Program-made: the position numbers and the translations under genes
Shown: positions 32,093-42,493 of the stretch, piece by piece
How positions within the stretch are numbered: position 1 is the stretch's first letter
Layout: each line of letters begins with the position of its first letter
The notes under the pieces: generated by a model
Databases searched by the model: none
What the model was told of the DNA's origin: nothing
Seen by the model: the letters and a program-made list of their open reading frames with translations, nothing else
NCBI RefSeq assembly: GCF_020509005.1
Contig: NC_063017.1
Coordinates: forward strand, 4,836,001 to 4,900,000
Length of the DNA stretch: 64,000 nt
Source of the DNA: Fulvia fulva
Taxonomy: Eukaryota; Ascomycota; Dothideomycetes; Mycosphaerellales; Mycosphaerellaceae
Direction: 5' to 3'

Positions 32093-33529
32093 CTATGCCT
32101 TGGCCAAATAGATGCTGCGCACCTGGCACCAGCCCTTGAGCCCTGCCTCGCCATTCTCACAGCCGACACCGCTTCCCTTGAAGCCGCCAAATGGGACTTC
32201 CGGATGCTGCTGCATCATCGTGTTTGTCCAGACAACACCAGAGTCGACTTGACGTGCCAGCTTCTCGACACGAGCCAAGTCCTTGCCGTAGATGGTGGCA
32301 CCCAGGCCCCAGGGTGAGTCGTTGACGCGCTTGATCACGTCATCGTCATTGTTCCACTTGAGCAATGGGACGATTGGTCCGAAAGGCTCTTCTTGCACAA
32401 GACGGCTGCTCTCAGGAGGGTTGTTGACGAGAGTCAGTGGTGCGAAGAAACCTGGGCCTTCAGGGATCTTGCCACCAGTCAGGAAGTCATGGCCATTCTT
32501 CTGCGAGTCGGCAAAGAACTCGCTAACCTTCTCGTAGACCTGTCTGTTGTTCAACGGGCCATACATGATGCCCTCGTCCTGACCGGGTCCTACGCCCGAT
32601 TGCTTGGCCGCCTCGACCAGCGCCTTCGATAGCTTGTCGTACACATCTTCGTGGACGTAGAGACGCTTGGCAGCGTGGCACACTTGGCCGGAGTTGAAGA
32701 AAGCGCTGAGCAAGACGGTTGGTGCGACCTTCTCCACATCAACATCTGGCAGGATGATGCAAGGATCGTTGCCTCCGAGCTCTAGTGTGACGCGCTTCAA
32801 GGTCGCAGAGCAGCTCTTGGCTACGAGACGACCTGTTGCTGTGCTGCCAGTGAAGGAGATCTTGCGGATCTTGGGGTGCTCGGTGACCCAAGGACCCAGA
32901 CTGTCATCTCCCAACACAATCGACACAACACCTGGTGGCAAGTGCTTGTTGAACAGCTCAACACATCTGACGTCGCACAGAGGTGTGAAAGGTGAAGGCT
33001 TGATAATGATTGTGTTTCCCGTGAGGACAGCCGGAATGATCTTCCAGATCATCAGAAGCACGGGGAAGTTCCATGGCACGATGCCAGCAGTGACACCCAG
33101 TGGGACATACTGCTCAATGGCCTTGGTCTCATCGCTCTCCCATACGACCTTCTCTTTGATCTCCATGTTTGGCATACGCTCGAACCACTCATTGACGAGG
33201 TCGACCTCGCCCTGCGCAAATGGTTTGGCCTTGCCTTGCTCAAGCACGAGCAGATCGGCGAGGTCTGCGGTGAGGCTCTTGTATTCCTTGCCTACAGCCT
33301 GAATAGCCTTTGCACGCTCCGCCCAGCTCGTCTTCGACCATGACTGGAATGCCTTCGCCGCATGTTCGACGGCTTCGTCGAGTACCTCGCGGGTTGCAAT
33401 GGGGACTGAAGCAACCGCCTTCTCGGTCGCGGGGTTGATGACATCCAAGGTCTTCGCACCCTTGGCATCGTAGGACTTGCCGTTGATGATGTGGGAGAAT
33501 GATCCCTGCAGAAGCTTTGGAGACGACAT
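32093..33529 (-). CDS. NAD(P)-dependent aldehyde dehydrogenase
   Basis: Single exon from ATG 33529 (MSSPKLLQGSF), 478 aa, the normal ALDH length; the frame is open upstream but family alignment starts here. Visible landmarks are PWNFPVLLMIWK, KPSPFTPL, the cofactor loop SFTGSTATGR, the general-base glutamate in LELGGNDPCIILP, the nucleophile in FFNSGQVCHAAKR, and EEPFGPIVPLLKW. It oxidises an aldehyde to the acid in the cytosol. The FAD monooxygenase and UstYa pair begin about 1.4 kb upstream, so it may or may not belong to that cluster. Confidence 0.93.
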   Translation of the reverse strand: MSSPKLLQGSFSHIINGKSYDAKGAKTLDVINPATEKAVASVPIATREVLDEAVEHAAKAFQSWSKTSWAERAKAIQAVGKEYKSLTADLADLLVLEQGKAKPFAQGEVDLVNEWFERMPNMEIKEKVVWESDETKAIEQYVPLGVTAGIVPWNFPVLLMIWKIIPAVLTGNTIIIKPSPFTPLCDVRCVELFNKHLPPGVVSIVLGDDSLGPWVTEHPKIRKISFTGSTATGRLVAKSCSATLKRVTLELGGNDPCIILPDVDVEKVAPTVLLSAFFNSGQVCHAAKRLYVHEDVYDKLSKALVEAAKQSGVGPGQDEGIMYGPLNNRQVYEKVSEFFADSQKNGHDFLTGGKIPEGPGFFAPLTLVNNPPESSRLVQEEPFGPIVPLLKWNNDDDVIKRVNDSPWGLGATIYGKDLARVEKLARQVDSGVVWTNTMMQQHPEVPFGGFKGSGVGCENGEAGLKGWCQVRSIYLAKA

Positions 33530-34940
33530 TTTTGATGGTAATGGGTTGTTTGTGTGGTGGGAGAGAACAGACAGGGACATAGAGAATGAATCATGATACA
33601 ATGATAGCTCTATTACCTCGGGCTCACTCACCCCTCCCACGTCATAGGCGACCAGTGCCCCCCACTACCAAAAAAAGGCGGAGGACTGCTGACATTTGTT
33701 ACAGCTGGCAAAGCTGGCAATTCGCTCCGAAAGGTCCTTCCGTTGTCATTCGCTTCCTACGATGGCTCTTATTCCCGGTGTCGAATATCAGATTAATGAG
33801 CAGCCGAGGGCTGTGACAGTCCAGACATTGGACACTTACTAGACGACCATGCGTTGATGACACAATCGGACTGCCCCTATGGGACAGAGTACAAAATTCG
33901 TTATCACCTAGGGCCAGTAGGAGGCATTGTGCTGTATGTCATTGCATCTTACGTGCAAAGAGACTTTGTCCTGTGCGAGGGCCGTGCGATGGGTGAACAA
34001 AAATTGCCGCTACAAGCCGAACCAGCCAGTATCTCGTCCTTTGCCGTGTCAAACGCGCGCAGAATCATCCTGGCTATAGTGGTGTTGAATGTCGTTCACG
34101 TCTCTTGGAACTTGCACGCATCCATCGCAACCAAACTTGTATTCCATTGCCCTCTGACGTCTGCCAAGTGGAAGTCTACGTCCTGAGATCTTTGCGAACG
34201 TTCGTTTTCAAGTATCCCAATACTGCGCTGGTCGTGTCTTCATGCTTGTACAGTAGGTGGTGGAGGTCGAGTCCTTTAGAGGAGATTGTGATGCCATTGG
34301 GCAAGTGTTCGAGTACGCCTGTCAGCCACTGCCTGATCCAAGGCACATTGGGCCTATCAGCATGGACTACCATCAGTATCCGTCGGCCTGGGAGAGAATA
34401 CCCATCGCTGGTGACAGCATGATTGTGCCACTCGTGGGGAGAAGCGAAGGAGATGGAGCAGGAGAGAGCGTGAAGTAAGCGGCCAACCTCGTTTCGGACA
34501 TGCCGCTTTCTGCCACGAGTCAGGCCGTGATCATCAGGCCACCTTGCTCCGGGACAATCTCAGGTGCCTTGACCAATATCGAACAGCAGCAAAGACGTCT
34601 GTTCATTACTGCTATCACCGCAAAATGTTTCGGCTCTGGTAGAGTGTGGCACAGACGCCGTCGGGAGAGCCGCAAATGAAGAGCTTGATGTTGGCCAATT
34701 GGAATTGGGACCAAGCAGTCATGCAGTACCGTCGCGTTGACAGTGCGCTAGGTATAATAGTGCTTCCCTCACAACCTTTAGCAGCCATCACAGCGTACGA
34801 GAAGACCGGCCCCTCAAGTACGATGCATCCTCCAGCGGACGATTCATGTTGGGGAGCTGCAGCCGCCCAACTTGATATCTAGACCATGGCTTCAGGCATC
34901 CTCCAACGCGCGTGTGACAGGCGTATCTGACATCTTGCGC
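33530..34940. other. 1.4-kb spacer, nothing recognised
   Basis: Promoter of the aldehyde dehydrogenase at the left end; otherwise only short overlapping frames without family features. Confidence 0.4.
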
Positions 34941-36323
34941 CTAGGAGTCCGATTTCATGCGCGCCAAAGCATCTTGCTGTGCAGCAGCGAGGTCGTAGTC
35001 GTAGATGTTGGAACCCCACGTCGGTAGCTTCTCTGCCATACGGCCCACGTCCATGCCAACATCCGGAAGTCGACCAGTGAACAGCTTCGCAGCCCATATA
35101 CTGGACTCAGCGATGCCTGATCTTCGAGGGCGGCGTAAGGTGTCGTATACACCGAACGTACGGGAGATATCTTCCTTCCTCGAACATGAGCCCAGGACGG
35201 TCGAGAGCATGAGGGCATCCTCGATGGCTTGGCCTGCACCAGCTCCCTGGAAAGGAGGAAACGATTGTGCTGCATCTCCGGCGATGCACATGTTGCCTTT
35301 GCAATATGTCGGGGTTTCCAAGTGGATCCTCCCACCCGCAGCAAACAGCTTAGGCTGCTCAGTAAAGACCTGGGTGGGATACGCGAGTGAGTGAAGAGCG
35401 ATGAATTGCATGATGCGGGAAAGCTCATACCTTTTTCATAGCTTTGCCAATGTCGCCCCAGTCAGCGAGATCGCTCTTCAGCCTGTCCTTATCCCACTCC
35501 ACAAAGGGACTTCGGTGCGGCCATGGTCCGGCGTCTGATCTACCTGCAATCACCTGCATAGCCTCACCTTTCTCGACATGGTCAGTAAGAAGAAATCCGC
35601 CAGCTCCTACCCAGCCGTACTGAGTCCGCAAGCTGCAGTAGTCCTCGCCAAAGGCCTTCTTGGCGGCCTCAAGCGGGATAACGACACGATGATTGTAGCC
35701 ATTTGTGAACACTGGCTTTGCAGCAGGATGATCTTCGCCGAGGACAGCCTGACGGACGATGCTGTTGATGCCATCACACCCTACCAGAGCATCAGCCTCG
35801 TAGGTTGTGCCATCCTCGAACCGTAGCCGAACGCGGTCGTCACTACCATGAAGTGCTTCCACAGAGGCGAGCTTCTTGCCAAACTCAAGCACGCCGTCTG
35901 GAATTCGCTTCCGCAGTTGTCGCCAGAACGAGGTTCGGTGAACAACAATCTGCGCCACCTTGGGACGAATGTCGCCAACATGACGACCAGAGTCCGGGCC
36001 GGTTCCCTGCACAGTTGTTGTCAGCACCGACAAGGTTGTGTAGGCCAAAGGGAAGCATCGTGTAGATTTACAATCATGATGCGGACTGAGGGATCCATTC
36101 GCGTTCCGCCGGCCTCGTCAAGAGCTTCCCGTAGGCTTGGCGACATGAGCTTGAGTGCTTCTTGCGCGTTCATGCCAAGCCCAATAGCTGCACCTTCCTC
36201 ACGGAGTTCGGGCGCTGCCTCAAATATCTTGACTTCCCATTGTGGATGACTGGTCGTGAGCGAGTGCGCGAGACACAGACTGGCGATGCCGCCACCAGAG
36301 ATGGCTATCTTGAGAGGCGCCAT
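34941..36323 (-). CDS. FAD-dependent aromatic monooxygenase (salicylate-hydroxylase-like)
   Basis: Exons 36323-36072, 36006-35431 and 35369-34941 sum to 1257 nt, 418 aa; introns 65 and 61 nt. The Rossmann start IAISGGGIASLCLAHSL, the mid-protein DALVGCDGINSIVR, and the FAD-ribityl motif CIAGDAAQSFPPFQGAGAGQ identify a class A flavoprotein monooxygenase, about the usual size. Such enzymes hydroxylate or epoxidise aromatic or secondary-metabolite substrates with NAD(P)H. The start was chosen because the GxGxxG segment must be near the N-terminus. It is divergent from the UstYa gene at 36882 across a 558-bp shared upstream region, consistent with co-regulation. The second intron has a weak branch site. 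Confidence 0.88.
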
Positions 36324-36881
36324 GGTGGCTTGGAGTGCACGCTTGTGTGTGCCAATGTCCGATACCTGACGACAAATGACCAGGCTGTGTGAGTGCAGCG
36401 TGGGAAGGAGCTGAAGGATGCGAACGCCGGGTGCAGTCTCGATAACAAACATAACACAGCTTATCCAAAGATAGTCTTCCGGTACCGATGGTCAAGATCT
36501 ACAAGCCTTCGGAGATCGAATTTGGCGCTAATGGCACAAACCCTATTTGGACGCAACCACACTGTGACACTGCACGTCGGCCCTCAGCTGAATCCTTCGG
36601 ATCCTTCAAATCCTCTAGCGGCCGGCATTCAATCAAAGCCAACATGTCGATCATGCAGCCGCACGTCAATGGCGGGGCACCTTTGATAGCTGGCAGAATC
36701 CACCGCGACACCTGCAGCGAGCACGAGAGGCTTAGCTGTCGTGCTGATGGCCGCTGCCATACGCCTGGTCACATTCGAGGCTCAGTCTGGTAACCTGAGC
36801 ACGACGACACTCTCGACGCCTCTTCTGCACACCACTGCGCATTCGTCTAGAGCACTCTGTTGAGAGCACGTATCATCCACA
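36324..36881. promoter_or_regulatory. Probable bidirectional promoter of monooxygenase and UstYa gene
   Basis: 558-bp spacer between divergent starts at 36323 (minus) and 36882 (plus). No specific operator was identified with confidence; CGG/CCG triplets are present near 36480-36640. The role is inferred from gene arrangement alone. Confidence 0.4.
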
Positions 36882-37854
36882 ATGTCGGAACAGCGACAGT
36901 CCAGCATAGACGAGGAGAAAGGCGATTATTATAGATACGACGATGCCACGAGCACCAGCTCAACTCCATTATTCCACGAGTCCGATGATGAGACATCTAG
37001 TAGACGGCGGCAGAGCTCACAAGTCTCGCGGTGGGCGACGATGCTACACTGGATCTTTCATATGGTCTCTGCAGTCGCGATTATCTTTCTCGCAATCCGA
37101 GCAGTGTCGAGAGAGACTACGCTAGAATGCTGGGAGCGCTTCAATTCGTACAGTGAGTTCACAAAAGTGCTCGAGATCGCAGCTCCGACATGTGTTGACC
37201 GCAACAGCGCCCATGAGAGACTTTGTGAGGGATCACCCATATATCGATCACGAAATCAACGGATCAAAACTTTATCAGAGCGACTTCGTCGGTGAAGCAT
37301 CTGAGAAGACGGAAGCCGCTTGGAGGTCGGCGACCGACTGTGAGTGTGATCGTCTACAAATGTCCACCTGGGCCCAAGCTGACTCTCTATAAGTTGGGCT
37401 CCTGACCTTGACAAAGGACGAGGTCGAAACAGTGGGCTACCCAGGATGGTCCGCCCGATTCCCGAAGTCTGCGCGACCTGACCAAGGCTACCCCTTCGTC
37501 GTGGTCGGCAATCACCAACTCCACTGCCTCCACTACATCTGGCAAGACCACCATCTGGACTACTACACCGGTCGAGCTGCTTTCAAAGAGAGTCATCCAG
37601 AGATGTACGAGGGTCATTACGAGCATTGCATCGATTATCTACGACAACGCTTGATGTGCCACTACGATATGTCAGTCACGCCGTATCAGTGGGTCAAGGG
37701 TCACCAGGCTCCGATGCCAGGCGCCTTGACGGGTGAGAAGTGTATAGACTTCGAAGCTATGAAGATATGGATGAAGGAGAACACCCCGGCGACACCGGAT
37801 GACTTCGTCTGGCAGGTACCAGAGGATGCCGTGGAGTTGGACGACATGCCATAG
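36882..37854 (+). CDS. UstYa-family (DUF3328) oxidase, copy 1
   Basis: Three exons (36882-37152, 37208-37339, 37394-37854), 864 nt, 287 aa; introns 55 and 54 nt, both with GTGAGT donors and TTGACC or GCTGACT branch sites. Order: a charged cytosolic N-terminus, one membrane helix near residues 50-75 (MLHWIFHMVSAVAIIFLAI), then the UstYa domain. Both histidine motifs of the family are present: HQLHC at 175-179 and HYEHC at 209-213, with LMCHYDMS after the second. Family members act in ustiloxin, asperipin, phomopsin and cyclochlorotine pathways, where they catalyse oxidative cyclisation or other oxidations. Here one lies on each side of a small peptide gene. Confidence 0.9.
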
Positions 37855-38088
37855 ACTTGGGCAAGGAATTCTGTAAGCTTAGCGATGATACCAATAGTAC
37901 TCATTACCTCTCCATCGTACACTCCTGTGCGGAAGCATGGTCAACACCTCACAGCAACCATGCCAGAGTCAAGACAGTACTTGTGATGCCTCAGTGGTGT
38001 GTTATTCTGGATATCATAAAACTACAAACACAACCCATTCCTCTAATATCATGCCAAACCCGAACGCCCTTCGTACTCATTGATCGCT

Positions 38089-38316
38089 CTAGTAAGCATT
38101 GCCAGCATCGGTGTCCCGAACCTGATCGGGGTTCTTTTGCTTGCCTGGCAAAACGTCGTAGTTGAGGTCCTCGGCTACAGTTTGTTAGCAATGAAAGACG
38201 CTCACACTCATGGTGAGATATTACTTACCTCTTGCTTGTAGTTGTACAGGTGCTGCCACAACGCTGCCAAGGAGGAGGCAGAGGGCGAAGACCATCGATG
38301 ACTTGAAGGGTTGCAT
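38089..38316 (-). CDS. 57-residue secreted peptide, candidate RiPP precursor
   Basis: Exon 1 38316-38229 and exon 2 38174-38089 are separated by a 54-nt intron with ideal signals (GTAAGT donor, TTGCTAAC branch, GTAG acceptor); the total is 174 nt including TAG. Residues 1-22 form a signal peptide (hydrophobic core MVFALCLLLGSVVAA) and VQLQAR ends a possible pro-segment with a basic residue at 29. The remaining 28 residues are hydrophilic and cysteine-free, with Tyr35 in NYDVLPGK and a C-terminal NAY (Tyr57). The gene sits between two UstYa-family oxidases with an FAD monooxygenase nearby, as in dikaritin-type clusters. Unlike UstA-type precursors it has no repeated core. It could instead be an ordinary small secreted protein. 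Confidence 0.7.
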
Positions 38317-39037
38317 TGCTGTTCTTTTGCTTGATCAGATACTGTCGTATGATAGATCTATTCTTCGTCTCTGTTGCTTGTTTGTCTGTCTGTCGCGAAG
38401 AAATTGATCAATAAGATGCGGGAATGCAAGTCACAGAAGTCGGCGGATGAAATGGTACCGGCAGTCTCGCAAGTAAACTACAACGTCAGAAATCCACCAA
38501 GGCTCGAAGGAATGCAGCAGGGACTTTGATGAGGCTTGCACTGCTTGCTCGACCTGCATGAGGGTAAATTCAGCTCCGCGATAACCTTTCCCTGAACAGG
38601 TCCGCATGGAGCGTCACTCATTCGCCCATCGCGGAAGGTGGCTCCATACCCATACGACGATCAGCTGGGAACACGAACCAACATGCGTGCTTATGCGGGT
38701 CCAATCTGTAACACCAGAACGTGAAAGCTGATGTTTGTAGATCCCCACGCTCAGCACGCTTCGCAGATCATTTGTTGTTCGGGCAGTTTGAGTTGCCCTA
38801 ACACCCCGATACACGATTTGAGGTTTCAGGTGGTTGCACTTGGTGGTGATCCTTCGGGTCCATTATCGATCATTATTGACCGCTTCACTTTCCTCACATG
38901 ATGATGCTCAGCTCTGGAGTGATTGCATTGCGACACGTCCCGGGGTGCTTCGAAGGAATGGGAACGATAGAACGCATGATTGGCAGTCGCTCGATATCGT
39001 ACACTACTCATGAATTATTCTGCAATTGAAAAAGTCG
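38317..39037. other. Peptide-gene promoter and spacer
   Basis: Upstream region of the small peptide gene, extending to the 3' end of the second UstYa-like gene on the same strand. No other feature was recognised. Confidence 0.45.
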
Positions 39038-40043
39038 TTATGGCAGGCCATCTCGGCCGCCTTGATACGGCTTGCCGTCTTCGCAGTACCCGAAGTGATC
39101 TCTCAACGGGATCTCCTTCGTGCTGTCCATGTAGCACGCAGAGTTCTCGGTTGCGAAATCTCGCAGAGCATCCCAGCTCTTGCACTTGCGAAGTTGTGAA
39201 TCGCCTGCCGTAGAGTCTCCAAAAGTATACAGAGGAGTATTATCAGCATGGCATTGAATATGCTGCAAGGAACACATTGTCAGTCACGAAATCGTGCAGA
39301 TGAAAACGCTCTGAACCTTACCTGTCTCAAAGCATCGAAGCAATGCGTTGTATGCCCGACCGGCCAAGTCAATGGTAGCCCTCTCCTGCTCTCTGTAAAG
39401 CTTAAACGAAGGATGGACAGACAATGAATCATGTGGTATCCTTCCAGGAGATAGACACCTTTCTCCTTGCCATGTTCGTCCTTGGGCAGGTACATAGACT
39501 CTGGCCAGTGCTGCTCCTTGGCCCATGATCGATCAACCGCAATCAAACCATGCGAAGGCAAGACACCTTCCCACAGTTCGTCCGCGACATGTGCGGAAGG
39601 GAGATTCGTGTCGTTTGTCGCGCCAGCCTCCATGCCCCAAGCTGTCCACCATTTGAACCGAGTGTATGCTGTTGGCAATTCTTCAACTCGCGCTGCGCTA
39701 TGCTGTTAGCTAGGAGTGTTATTATGCCCGTGGTTGAAATCGTACGGATTGTTGGAGGATCTTCCTCTTCGGTGTTAACTTTGTGGGCCTTTGGCAACAC
39801 AGCAGTGTTGCTTCCTGTGTTGGAATTGCTTTTCAACTTGCTGACGACGAAGACTCCAGTGCAAATATTTGAGATCACGATGGTCAGGATCAGAATAGAT
39901 AATGTTTCCCAGCTTGTTGACGGTCGCTCTTGCCATGAACCCCGTCGCGATCGCGTGTTGTGTTCTTCAAAGCCATTGTCCAGCTCCGAATCGGTATCCT
40001 GTTCGTTGAGCAGGCGCTCTTTGTCGTAGTCATTGGAAGGCAT
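39038..40043 (-). CDS. UstYa-family (DUF3328) oxidase, copy 2
   Basis: Exons 40043-39746, 39692-39322 and 39262-39038, 894 nt, 297 aa; introns 53 and 58 nt (GTACGA with AGCTAACA; GTAAGG with ACTGACAA). The N-terminus is acidic and charged, one helix follows (ILILTIVISNICTGVFVVS), then the UstYa domain. HMIHC (in GYHMIHCLSILR) and HTTHC (in HTTHCFDALRQHIQC) are the two conserved histidine motifs, the second formed just before intron 2. The protein is clearly divergent from copy 1, so the pair is not a recent duplication; paired, non-identical UstYa/UstYb proteins are usual in RiPP clusters. Confidence 0.9.
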
Positions 40044-40651
40044 CGTGGTATAGCATTCGAGTTCGGTGGGTGTGATGTTCGGTTAGAAGCTCTCCTCTGC
40101 GACAAAACATCGTCGTTCAGCTGCCCAGCAGCTAAATCGAGCGGCACCTGCCAATCCAAGGTTCATAATCGCACAGCTTCCAGCTGGTATGCATGCATGA
40201 CGTCCCTAGTGTAAGCATATGGGCGCTACTTGCCGAAGCTTAATCGGCTTAGGGTTTTTGGCAGGAGCTGAGCTCAGCTCCCCGACTGCCAACATGGAGG
40301 GGAAAGATCTGCAAAATCTGCAGTTACACTGCATGCGAAGTCGATAGTTCCGCGGCCATTCCTGTGATTGCAGAGTATGTACCTCGAGAGTGCCACGGTA
40401 CGATCAGCTCTGCACGGTGGCCGACCTCTTCTCCCGCCATCGCCATGCGAGTGGGTGATTGCCACGCGCCGAAATCCTGCGATAGTACAGATCCTTTCCT
40501 CGTTCAATAACATGGGGCCCTGTGCCACACATGGTCGCATCCTCCTCGACGGAACTGCTGTTTCTTTAGATCTGCTTCAATTCTCCATCTGCGCAGGTCG
40601 TGAGCGCTTTGCCAGCGTTGTTGATAGACACTGGACTCAGAAGCTGGCATC
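40044..40651. other. Shared upstream region of divergent genes
   Basis: 608 bp between the second UstYa-like gene (minus) and the 7TM gene (plus). No specific site identified. Confidence 0.4.
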
Positions 40652-42003
40652 ATGGGTGAACACTATGTGTATCCGGGCAGCATCGTCACACTTGCGGTTG
40701 TATTCCCCGTTATAACGATCTTGGTGGTCACCACTAGGGTGTACTCGCGACACCTGAAGAGAATCAGTCTTGGGCCCGAGGACTACCTTTCCATTGCGTC
40801 CGCAATCGTCCTAATTGGATGCTCCGTTGACCTCTTGGTTGGGGTCACGTACGAGCCGTAAGTGCAGGCATAATTTCCAGAGAGGCATGTCCTAACATCA
40901 GCTAGTCATGCCTTGGGCTACCATTCTCCGAAGAGCAACACACATTTCGACCTTCCGGGCATCGTGATTCTCGACAAAGTGGAGTGGTCCTTCAATCTCA
41001 TGTGGTATGTTGGTATCACACTGGTCAAGCTGTCCTTCCTGTTCTTCTACCGGCGAATCTTCCGCGGCGAGATCTTCAGCATCGTCAACTATGCGACGAT
41101 GGGGTTGGTGGTCGCCTGGGGAATCACCTTCTTTTTCGTGACACTGTTTCAGTGCGGGAAGTATGTCAGCGAGAACTACACGCCGCTGCCGCAGTTCTTC
41201 AATCCGAAGTGCGTGAACAGCTTGGCGGTCTTCTTCGCCAATTCGCTCATGAGTTGCTTCATGGATGTGATCATCTTGGTCATGCCGATGCCTCTGGTAA
41301 GCAGATTATGTCCTGCTAGACGCTGTATCTCCACACTAACACGCGACAGATCTGGCAACTGAACATGCGCACTCGCGCTAAGATTGCTCTTACTGGCATG
41401 TTCGCCCTCGGAGGCCTCTGCGTTGCGGCATCCGCGCTTCGACTGGCGTTGTACAGCCAACTCTGGTGGGCTGTAAAGGTCCACGACGTGCAGGCCTCGA
41501 TCCTCGGGCTGCAGGGAGCCGACGACTTCGGTATTGTCAGTCTCGCACTCTTCTGGTCACAGATCGAGCTCAGTGTAGCCAACATTACCTGTTGCCTGCC
41601 GTCGCTCAAGCCACTGGTGGAGAGCCAGCAATTCCGGAACCTGCCCAGCACAATCTCACAGGTCTCACTGCGGAGTCTCAGAAAGATCGTTGGTGGTGGT
41701 CGAAAAGCATCCTCGGACGCATCGTCGTCTGAATACATTGAAACCAAGGATGGCCAGACAATCCGCGAATCGGAAGCAAGATCGAGGGAAATGAGTACCG
41801 GAAGTGACGACACGTGGAAGCACGAGAGGCACTTCGGGTCAATCAGCGGTACGCAGTATCAGTCCGACAATCGTTCGCTGGACGGTGGCGTAACGAGTGT
41901 CTATGGCACCGCGCAGGGTGGCTTCAGTCCAGAGCCTGGGGCTATCGAGGAAGGAAGAATTACCAGAAAGGTCGAGATTGAGCAGATACAGACCTCGAGG
42001 TAG
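40652..42003 (+). CDS. Fungal rhodopsin-domain (SAT4/Pth11-like) integral membrane protein
   Basis: Exons 40652-40857, 40906-41296 and 41350-42003, 1251 nt, 416 aa; introns 48 and 53 nt with GTAAGT and GTAAGC donors and CTAAC branches. Seven hydrophobic segments begin with TLAVVFPVITILVVTTRVYS. LGPEDYLSIASAIV after TM1, VGITLVKLSFLFFYRRIF and MRTRAKIALTGMFALGGL are typical of the fungal 7TM rhodopsin-like family. The C-terminal 120 residues are a Ser/Glu-rich cytosolic tail. Members include proteins in secondary-metabolite clusters and Pth11-type receptors; here a sensing or transport role next to the UstYa genes is only inference. Confidence 0.87.
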
Positions 42004-42493
42004 ATGATCGTCCAAGCCCGGCTTCAAGATGCTCGGATAACCACCTAAATGGTCCTTATTGATCAATTCGCACGTACGTATTTCCACATCGTGTCGTGCT
42101 TCGCCAGATCGTTCCGATACTGTCCTTGCGGCTCCGAAGCATCGTGCTTTTCATTGAGGAGGCCTCGTTTGCGAGGTAGAGTTGGCGACTAGGATCGCTG
42201 TATGCAGCCAGAAACGGCCGTCGTTATCATCGGCACTGACACACAGTTTAGTAGGAACAGTACTGCCACTCCTGCAATGGGAGTGAGGTGGTTGCCAACT
42301 TCTACGAATATGTTGAGGATGTTCTCGCTTTCCAAGACGGAATCTCCCGTTTCAGACGCCGAGGACCGCGATGCATTTAAGATTAGGTCTAGCGTACCAA
42401 GGGGTCTTCTTGCTCCTCAAGTCTGCCTCCCACCATCCTCTCTCATAACTGTCGTAACCTCATATCCATACCCCGTCATTCCCTACAACTCCC
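42004..42493. other. Spacer between convergent genes
   Basis: A plus-strand frame runs 42202-42615 but overlaps the aminotransferase 3' end and is Ser/Pro-rich in the way antisense shadows often are. Nothing else was seen. Confidence 0.4.

Noticed and set aside
38089..38316. Peptide gene as a mating pheromone precursor
   Set aside because: No C-terminal CAAX box (a-type) and no repeated Kex2-bounded units (alpha-type).
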